Shown here piece by piece: positions 56,522 to 64,000 of a DNA stretch of 64,000 nt. Where the stretch lies: positions 1,302,001-1,366,000 of the forward strand of contig JAOVFP010000012.1 in NCBI GenBank assembly GCA_025738555.1, given 5' to 3'. Under the pieces are notes generated by a model. That model saw nothing but the letters and a program-made list of their open reading frames with translations. It had not been told where the DNA came from and ran no database searches. The position numbers were made by a program, and so were the translations under genes. The stretch comes from Cyathus striatus (taxonomy: Eukaryota; Basidiomycota; Agaricomycetes; Agaricales; Nidulariaceae). Position 1 is the first letter of the stretch. The number at the start of each line of letters is the position of its first letter.

Positions 56522-58687
56522 ATGTCCCAAGATAACTGTGCTCAGAATCAGGACGGCTCGCTGAAGGACGCATCACAGATTCAATGGTTTAACGACGTAG
56601 ACGATGAAATACCGCTCTCGCAGCCCGGACCATCGAAGAGCAATTTGAAGGTAAAAACATACGTATTTATTAATTTAACAATACTGAGCACTGTCCGTAC
56701 AGCCTAGTAAAACGAAAAGAGCAAGGTTGGCGGTAAGACCCTATGCTATTAACACAATGAAACTATATTAACATCTGCTTCAAAAGTCATTTTTAGATTT
56801 AGAAGCTGAAGTAGCCTCTGGCTCGGAGGAAGAAGACCCTATTGATTCAGATGGTATGTAAGGGCTTTAAGAAATAGTTGTTATTACTAACTATACCTCT
56901 CCTATAGATGATTTTATTAACGATTTCACGGACGACGAAGATAATAACATTGATCGTCCCCGTTTGTCGTTAACACAGGCCATTGAAGCCGAACATGGTT
57001 TCATTGACCATCTGAACAACAAATATGTTGAAAAGTCAAGGCGCGTAGGTAACCATTCAGGGCACGATGGTGATCCCATGTTTTCGACCCATAAGCACGG
57101 TATCGCTCGTAGTGGTATAACACCTCAAGATTGGCCAATGTTTGACATCCCGGTTAAGGTCAGTAGTAGGCTGTATAAGAAACCCACGGAACCAGCTCTT
57201 ACTAGCCTTCTGTAGGAAGGATCCGAGGAAATAATAGTCCATATGCTCACAACTCAAGCTGGTCCTAAGCACATTCGCAGCGCGTTCGCGTCAGCTATGA
57301 TTCCAGGTCATGTTTATGTTGAAGGACACAACCTAGAGGATGTTAAAAAGTGTGTGGCTATCTATAGCCAAGCTTTCTCCAATAGGATTCGTCGGACGCC
57401 TACTACGTGCTGGAATTCCTGCACAAAACTAGCGTCAACTTACATTCCTACCCAGTATTCTTGGGTGAGGCTCAAAGGGGATTACCGCTATGACCTAGCA
57501 TTTGTAACTAATGTTTGCGACCGCTCATTTCGAATCGACGTCGTCCACTTTCCTAGAATCCTCTACGAAAAGGCCTCGAAAAAGCGAGCCGCAGGATCTT
57601 CAAAGTCGAAGATTATGCCTCTGCCACATTGCGAGCCATTCAACGTCGACCGCGCCCGAGAGATAAGCCCAGGCGAACTTTTAGTTCAATATGAAGACGC
57701 GGAGAAGAAGGTTATCAAAGGATACATATTTCAAAATTCGCAGTATACCTTGGATGGATTTATCGTGCGTAGGAAACTCAATACTGATGACTACTACCAG
57801 GTTGACGCTATGCCGACAATAAATGAATTACGATCCTTTGAGAAATGTAGGCAGATTCCTGCAGATGTCATGGAACTCTCCCGACGCGCCTCACTATCAT
57901 CAAATATAAAGATAGGTGATCAAGTAAAGATTACGCTGGAAGGAGGAAAAGATTATCTAGCATTCGTGGAAGATATTGAAGGAGAAAATGCGTCACTGAA
58001 TCTTGTTGAGTTTCTGACGCAGATGTTTTCACAATCCCTGGAACTTCTTCAGAAGTTCTTTAAGGTCGGCGATGGTGTTAGGGCTAAATCTGGGGAGCAC
58101 AAAGGAAGAGTTGGGATGGTAACAACCGTTGAATGTAATGGAAAGATTGGCGACGAGACCATTACCTTTGTCGCCTTTCCATTAGGCGAGGTCAGTATTT
58201 TTACTATCGCGGATTCGTTTCATTCTAACAAGTTAAATAGGCTAGTCACCTGCGAATTCGCTCGTCAGACCTAGACCACTGTAGCGAAGTGCAATGAAGT
58301 ACCACTTTTCGGTGGCCAGACGGAAAAAGTGATTTGCCCGTAAATAGTGCTGCCTCCTATGGTTCTGAGGCCTACCAGATGCGAGTGGATCCTTATCGGT
58401 ACCAGTATGGGAAATACGCCTGGGTAAGGTGTGGTCCACTCAAAGGAACTCGTGGGATCCTGAAGAGCGTTAGCGCGAGCAATGTTGTGCAACTTGAGGT
58501 CCCGGAACGCCTAATGTTTTCGAGGGATCTTCTGGAGTTTCCTATGAAGGACCTGTATATTCCAGGGTATTTGTACAGTATAATATTTCTCTCTTTAAAT
58601 AAAGAAATAGGGCCGGCAAGCAGCAAAGCCCACTACCACCTATTCCAATTATCTAAATATCTAATCTTTACACTATTTAATTCATGA
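56522..58687 (+). pseudogene. SPT5-like NGN/KOW protein, one in-frame stop
   Basis: Exons 56522-56650, 56703-56732, 56787-56853, 56908-57158, 57216-58190 and 58241-58687. An acidic N-terminal segment (ASGSEEEDPIDSDDD) leads to an NGN-like domain (I-V-H-M-L-T-T-Q...R-S-A-F...H-V-Y-V-E-G). KOW-type motifs follow: KIGDQVKITLEGG, VGDGVRAKSGEHKGRVGMV and YAWVRCGPLKGTRGILKSV. This is the order of elongation factor SPT5, but the protein is much shorter (502 residues to the stop) and lacks the C-terminal repeats. TGA at 58295-58297 interrupts the last exon 54 bases in, while the frame stays open for 130 more codons with a third KOW. Such SPT5-like genes are multicopy in Agaricomycetes. It could still yield a 502-residue product. 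Confidence 0.65.
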
Positions 58688-58965
58688 ATGGTGCAACTCA
58701 TTAAAATTGATAGAGGTGTAAGAGTTGAACGTTGATGGATAATACCTGAAACCATGTTACTAGTAAAATACATTTTCTTATGTGTTGTATGGTATGGTAT
58801 GTAAGTAAGTAGTAGTGGTTTTCTATGCTCAGCCTGCTGTCTGGTCATCCTTTCTGGTCGACTGTTTTCCCTAGCTTGGCTTAACCAGTATGATAGAAAT
58901 GCTACATGCTTCCGGGATCACTACTGTTAGTATGATATTCAACCTCTACTTGTTTAAGCCAACAC

Positions 58966-60031
58966 TGTAGAGCAGGCGTTCCGCCTGCATGGTGGAATCG
59001 ACACATTAGCGAGTTCTGTGGACGCGTCGAAGTCATGTGATCTACAACGTAATTGAAGCTCGAATGCACATCCAGTCTTTCAGTACCCACCATCGCTACA
59101 ATTCTCACTTCTCCTCATATCACACTGTCAATCCCTTCACATTTTACATACAAATCCTTCTCTCTATCCCCTTGAAACACTCATCTTTTGCTATCACATT
59201 CTTGGCTTCAAGAAGTTTTATTCGCTCTTTTAGGTATAATTTTCTACTATTTTTCATATGTAAACAGTGTATCTAGGTCTCGAATAATTTAGTGAACTTC
59301 ACCCCACTTCTCCACCTCATTCTCAGCCTCTCGTTTCGTCTTTACTCGTCATCTCTATCGTTCTTCATCGTTCTTTTCTCTCTCTGCAAAACTCACTCTC
59401 CTTAACACACCCCAGAACTTCGTCTCGAAGTTCTGATCCTTATTGCGTCATCGTTCCTCTCATTTATGTCGCTAACTCTCTGTAGAGGTGGAAGGTGCGT
59501 TGATACCTAAACAAAGAAATTAGTAAGCGAGTCGGTGAACATCCGTTCAACCTTGGGTGTTCTAAGGTGTCGAGAAGGGAGGGTGAATTCAACTTCATTG
59601 GGGTGAGGTAGATACATGGTATTTAAAGAAAACTAAAATAAAGAGAGTACTTAATAAGGAATAGTTGAATAAAGCGGAAATTAATAGTGTTGAGATTGTA
59701 GATTGTTGAAAGAAAAAGGAAGAGTTTGAAACATAAAGCATACCAATGAATTGAAAGAAAATTTATAAAATAGAAACTTGAGGAGAGGGACGACACGGAC
59801 ACTGGTAGGGTGAACTGTGGTATTTAGCGGAGCTTGGTAGTGCGCAGTACCGATGATCTTGAGTAATTGCGGTGTTGCAGGCGATGTGGGAGTGTCGGCG
59901 TTGGAGGGAATCAGTGGGAGAGAGAGAGCACGTGAATGCGAACCAACGCGTCGACATGCGCATCACTTGATTACGTAATAGAAATTGTAATATCTTGATT
60001 TTTGTAGTGCAGGCGAAACGCCTGCTCTACA
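58966..60031. mobile_element. 1.07-kb inverted-repeat element with hairpin ends
   Basis: The ends TGTAGAGCAGGCGTTCCGCC and the inverted GGCGAAACGCCTGCTCTACA match except one base. Each end is itself a palindrome: GCAGGCG, three bases, CGCCTGC. The inside has no long frame; 59080-59420 is pyrimidine-rich. No target duplication is visible, so the outer limits are approximate. Confidence 0.65.
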
Positions 60032-60205
60032 TCCGGCGGGAACTTCAAATATTGACTTCCTAGTCAATCCGATAATGGCAAAAATAAACGGCTATAAAAT
60101 AAAACTGGGGAAAAAAGTCAGAATGTGCAAAAGTCGAAATTTAACACAATGAAATGAGTGAATTGGATGAAAAGGTGAAGAATGAAGAAAATATTAATGT
60201 TCCAG

Positions 60206-61787
60206 TTAGCATACTGCAGTGAGAGCTCTGAATTTTGACGAGAGCAAAGGGGGAGGGTGGGGAGAGATAATAGGGGGACAAAATGGTGGTCCAGTATGCG
60301 AGGAGAGAAACCAGCACGGAACAAGAGATTGAAATGCTGTAAAAAGCCAAGTGTGCAACATTGCCTGAGATGAAATCCTAAATGGATAGGAGTTGGTATA
60401 CCGGTTATAGAGCGTGCACGACAGTATGAAATGAGTATCTTGCCCAGTAAACAGAATTTTCGAGGCATCTGGAAATTTGACAGAACCGTGGCAAAGATGA
60501 AGTGTGGAGGGGGCAGAGATATTAATAGCCTTGAGGCGCTCATTTCGGTTGACATTGACATCGGCTGACAGCATGGAAAGCGAAGTGCAGGGACGCGAAG
60601 GGAAGGGAATAAGTGAGTGTGGCGGGTGCGTGGTAGGGGGAATAGGCAAATCTTCGAATTCTTTCGACGTTTTGCTGGATAATTCATGTGCAACTTGAGA
60701 ACGCGCGGGCGATAGGGTAACGGCAATGAAATTGTTAGTTTCCTTAAAATATTTCTTGCAATTTGAGACTTCTAGTGGTGATGTATCAATGCGCAGCTGT
60801 GTAACTTCTTCATATTCATTTGAGGCTTTGGACTGAGTTGATGACGACGAGATAAAAACTGTAGACAGAGTGTTGGGAGGAGAATCAGCTGAGATATAAT
60901 TATGATTGAAAGCATAAGATTTAACGGAGATTGGATAGGTAGGGAGGGGAGGACTTTTGATATTGGTATGACAAGGGGTTTCAATCAGCTCTTTATGTGA
61001 GATAGCGGCAGTGCTGACAATGGCTTCAAGTCTGGACGCATTGGTGAGATCTTCATATTGTCGACATATATCCAGTGAGTGGGCTGGGAGTTCGTGCTGA
61101 GAGAGAGTCACAGGGGAATTGCATTCGCAGTCTGACTGTGGTGGGGGAGGTACCAATTCGATCTGAGAATGAGTTTGCGCGCAAGATGTAATGGCATCTT
61201 CAGCTTCAATCAAGCCTAAGTCATCTTTGAGTATGTCGTGAGAGTTCGTCTGATTTGCGAGATCTTCATTTCCGATAACTCCGTTTTTGGCTTCAGGCGA
61301 GGGAATATGAGTGGGAGGGGGAACCAAAATGACAGGTGTCGGCACGATAGGTACTTTGGTGGCCACAGGGTCGATCCAGCTATAAACATGCGAACGCGAA
61401 GGGGGGACAGTGGCAAACTTGTTTGTCGAGATAGAAGGATTGGAAATGAATGTAGGCGGCGCACACGTTTTTGACGAAGTCACTGGAGCTGGGGCAGGAG
61501 GACAGATAGCCGGCATGCACATTTTGTGCCAACTATCAATGCACTCACACAAATTGTTGCTGAGGAGATAGCATGTAACCGGTTGACCATTAGGAAGAAA
61601 GATTCGATTATTTGAGTCGCGCACACAGAGATTATGCTGTATATAATTGAATAAAATACCACAATTTTGAACTGTATGTGTCATACCTGAACAGAACTTG
61701 CATATTTGAGGATGGCCAGAGGGTGGAGGGGAACTAGACATAAAAGCACGAGGATGACTTGAAGTTGCCAATGCATTGTGTACCCGT
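60206..61787 (-). CDS. Retrotransposon Gag-like protein, 3' part
   Basis: Open from the insertion border to a stop at 60206, more than 525 residues. A CCHC zinc knuckle (CKFCSGMTHTVQNC) lies near the start. It is followed by the segment N-R-I-F-L-P-N-G-Q-P-V and a W-H, which is the usual arrangement after the knuckle in agaricomycete Ty3-type Gag proteins. The rest is Pro/Ser/Thr-rich. There is no ATG at the apparent start (TTG); the real N terminus lies beyond the 2186-bp insertion, and the frame is open again at 63990-64000. No protease or reverse transcriptase follows, so this is a partial or non-autonomous element. Confidence 0.65.
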
Positions 61788-61977
61788 ACCTGAGGAGGAC
61801 CCTGGATAATGCCGGTTAAGGTTAGATACTAAAATAGCGTTTTTTGGGCAGTTATAGGGGGACGAAATTTAGTCAATTTTTCTCTGATTATAGGGGGATG
61901 GCATATCTAAGCTCCAAAATTTCGATTTTATAGGGGGACAGAGTATCTAACCTATATAACAGGTTCTAATCAACTAT

Positions 61978-62387
61978 TTAAGAGTCTGAATTGTTTTGAC
62001 GCATCATAAGATGTTTTACTGCAATCTGAGCAAGGTCTCTTTGCTCAAATATCCCTACGTAGATCTCAGTAAATAAATTAGTGTGCATCTCGATGATAGA
62101 ATCATTTTGTGGAACAAGTTTGACTAAAGATGCTGGAATTTCACAGAGAAATGCACCGGCTGGTACATGAACAAATTGCGGCAGACCAAGGTGTGCTGTG
62201 GAACCAAATATACCATGGAAATATCGACCTTGTTCAAATGTGTCCAATATCCCAATGCTTCAAAGGGGACTAAGATCCTTTCGTCCAGAGTGCCTTCGAC
62301 TTCGATAGATACCTTTCTGTCAAGTATAGCTTGCCCAGATACAGTATTCAGCTCGCTCACATACCTCGCAGCAGGAACCGGCAACAT
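61978..62387 (-). pseudogene. Unknown ORF in the 2186-bp element, frameshifted
   Basis: Two overlapping frames (62124-62387 and 61978-62247) look like one gene broken near 62235-62250. The first has GQAILDRKVSIEVEGTLDE; the second has GRYFHGIFGSTAHLGLPQFV and ends M-M-R-Q-N-N-S-D-S. I recognise no family. Confidence 0.4.
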
Positions 62388-62948
62388 TGTTATAGGTATC
62401 CTATAGTATAGAGATATTCTACCTTACATGTCTACTAGTTTCACTCTGTAGTATACAAATACTACTACTTCACCAATCAGAACCTTCTCACTACTTCTAT
62501 AATCCTATACTAGCCTGTAGAATAGCGTAGAACTACCTAGAGTACATTAGAACACTCTGGAACACTAGGATAACACGTATAAGTAGGACTACATAGGATA
62601 CTCAAAATATTATCTTTTTACTTTCACACCCTTTACCTCAGTTCGAAGATTTGATACTTAGAATATAGTATTAAAGGTACTGCAGTAGCTACCTAAAATA
62701 CTATTAACGTACTGAGTTTGCTCTATGTTAAACCACTCGTTTACCTTGAGACCGTCACTGACTCACTCTGGCACTCTCGGAGATAAGAACACTACTTATC
62801 TCCATCAGTAAGCGCATACTAAGTCTTCAATCAAGTCTTGAGATCGACTCGTTTCCGACCACATCGACAACTCAACACCCCGTAACACAGGTATATTCCA
62901 TACTCTATTTCATTACTGACTACGTATATTCATAGGAATACACCAATA

Positions 62949-63498
62949 CTATAGCTGAGCTATAACAAACATGCTAAGAATCAAAATCGAGTGAGAGGCC
63001 GATTCCGATAAGAATTGTTCAGTGGGTGGTTTAAAGTGATATGAATTCGAAGCAGGAGGTAATGATACCCTCACAAGGTTTAGCAGAGAAATTGTCGTAG
63101 CAGGAACCAATGTAGCATTTGAAGAGTCAGATAGTGTGGTACATCGAATGAGCTCGTCTGACACAATATCTGGGACATTTTTATAGAGTTTCCCTGCTCC
63201 GATCCACTCTTTGAGTGTAACGTCGATGCTACACACACCTAACATAATCCTGTTGCAGATAGAGTGGTTAGAATGTTGTATAATAGGAGAGACAATGATC
63301 ACGAAAAACATTACCAGAATAGTAGAAAACACTTAATTTGAGAACTTGGTGAAGCAAAATTTTCATTCTAGCTACACTGGTTATATGCAAGAGCAAGACC
63401 AAATTCCAAAAGATAAGAGAACGCTGAAACATGTGCAAAAGGCGGTGAATAGTTGAAAAACCCCACTGAGAGATAGGGTTGAAAGAGAAATATATCAT
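62949..63498 (-). CDS. Unknown two-exon gene in the 2186-bp element
   Basis: Exon 63498 to about 63317, intron with acceptor TATGTTAG, then to 62949, about 155 residues. The first exon is hydrophobic (Y-F-S-F...L-I-F-W-N-L-V-L-L-L-H). The second has S-I-D-V-T-L-K-E-W-I-G-A-G-K-L-Y and ends in another hydrophobic stretch. No known domain; coding status rests on frame continuity across the intron. Confidence 0.35.
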
Positions 63499-64000
63499 TA
63501 GAGCTATGTAGTTTCAAGACTATTCGAGTTAGGCTTGAGGCAATGTTGATGAAACAAGTTTCTCCATTGTAGTTGGTGATGAGAGGCTGTGGGGATAGAG
63601 GGAGTGGTCAACAAATTGGAGTAGATTGATGCAAATACATATTAAAAAATGTGAATATGCGCAAATGTCAGTGGTTTTGGCTGCCACCCTGAGTCTTGGA
63701 TTACGATGAGCACAGTGAATTTGCATTGGATGCCCGGTGCTGGTGAATGTTGAACCAGGGAACATGGAGACTTGGGAGTGATGCTGTGCTGTAACAGGGG
63801 GACATGTATCTAACCTGCCAGGCATGATGTGACTACTAGGGGGATGGCAAATCCAACCTCATGGGAAAAAAAAAGTTCTCAGTAGGGGGACACCTGCCAA
63901 ACTGTATCCAACCTTTCAGGATTTTCTAGCTGTTTATAGGAGGACCTGTATCTAAGCTTAGGTGGCATTATCCAGGGTCCTACCTGAGGGAAGTTAGCAG

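Larger units (their letters stand above)
61848..63950. repeat. Subterminal direct repeats (AGGGGGAY)
   Basis: TATAGGGGGAC/T at about 61853, 61898 and 61932; AGGGGGAC/T at about 63796, 63838 and 63883, and AGGAGGAC at 63940. Most are followed within 15 bases by ATCTAACC/ATCTAAGC/ATCCAACC. All have the same orientation at both ends, so they are not part of the inverted repeat. Likely transposase-binding sites (inference). Confidence 0.65.
61796..63981. mobile_element. 2186-bp TIR element with exact 8-bp TSD
   Basis: Ends AGGACCCTGGATAATGCC and GGCATTATCCAGGGTCCT are perfect 18-bp inverted copies; similarity continues (TTAAGGTTAGATA against TAAGCTTAGATA). ACCTGAGG flanks both sides (61788-61795 and 63982-63989). 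It interrupts the Gag frame. The inside has two minus-strand coding-like regions but no recognised transposase. An 8-bp duplication fits hAT, P or KDZ elements. Confidence 0.9.

Noticed and set aside
57159..57215. In-frame stop in the SPT5-like gene before the NGN domain
   Set aside because: Lies in a 57-bp GT-AG intron; splicing joins D-I-P-V-K to E-G-S-E-E in frame.
60504..60698. Plus-strand frame opposite the Gag ORF
   Set aside because: Antisense shadow of a Pro/Ser-rich coding sequence, no start context or domain.

Overview
The window is nuclear DNA of a filamentous basidiomycete, most likely an Agaricomycete. The genes are broken by many 44-60 bp GT-AG introns. The families present are an expanded basidiomycete-type GST set, MYND proteins, an F-box protein and WD40 proteins. 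The mobile elements are typical of this group: a Tnp2/CACTA-type transposase, a Ulp1 protease next to a transposase, a zinc-knuckle Gag, a LINE and SPT5-like NGN/KOW genes. There are no operons and nothing bacterial. All gene models below are my own splicing by eye; none has been tested against RNA.

Layout. (1) 1-10.9 kb holds six glutathione S-transferase copies in three tail-to-tail pairs. Three are intact, one is truncated and two carry one-base homopolymer frameshifts. A 1.1-kb long-TIR element with a 9-bp target duplication lies between pairs two and three. (2) 11.3-12.7 kb holds an AIF-like FAD oxidoreductase with five exons. (3) 12.8-19.4 kb holds a tandem duplication of a MYND gene together with the 3' end of a TatD nuclease gene; the complete TatD gene follows. 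A 383-bp MITE sits in one copy and the other copy keeps the empty site. (4) 19.4-26.4 kb holds long intergenic DNA, two small uncertain genes and a third MYND gene on the minus strand. (5) 26.5-31.3 kb is a transposon nest: a 5'-truncated LINE with poly(A) and target duplication, two related inverted-repeat elements inside it, then a decayed fourth MYND copy cut by another element.

(6) 33.1-39.6 kb holds a Ulp1-type protease gene and the N-terminal half of a transposase gene. The latter is split by a 4.2-kb element whose arms are 57-bp satellite arrays. The 8-bp target duplication and the in-frame continuation across the insertion show this directly. (7) 40.5-45.3 kb holds a small basidiomycete-type protein, a WD40 protein with C-terminal membrane segments and an F-box protein. 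(8) 45.4-53.4 kb holds a Tnp2-type transposase (frameshifted) and a large proline-rich, repeat-built protein that I take to be transposon-linked. (9) 54.5-58.7 kb holds a second WD40-membrane protein, paralogous to the first with the same exon lengths, and an SPT5-like NGN/KOW gene with one in-frame stop near its 3' end. (10) 59-64 kb holds an inverted-repeat element with hairpin ends, then a Gag-like zinc-knuckle ORF interrupted by a 2186-bp element with an exact 8-bp target duplication; the Gag frame is open across the pre-insertion site.

Housekeeping-like genes (AIF-like, TatD, WD40, F-box) are intact. Much of the 26-64 kb part is mobile DNA in several layers. The strongest signals are the datable insertions and the two non-autonomous elements that land inside coding frames.
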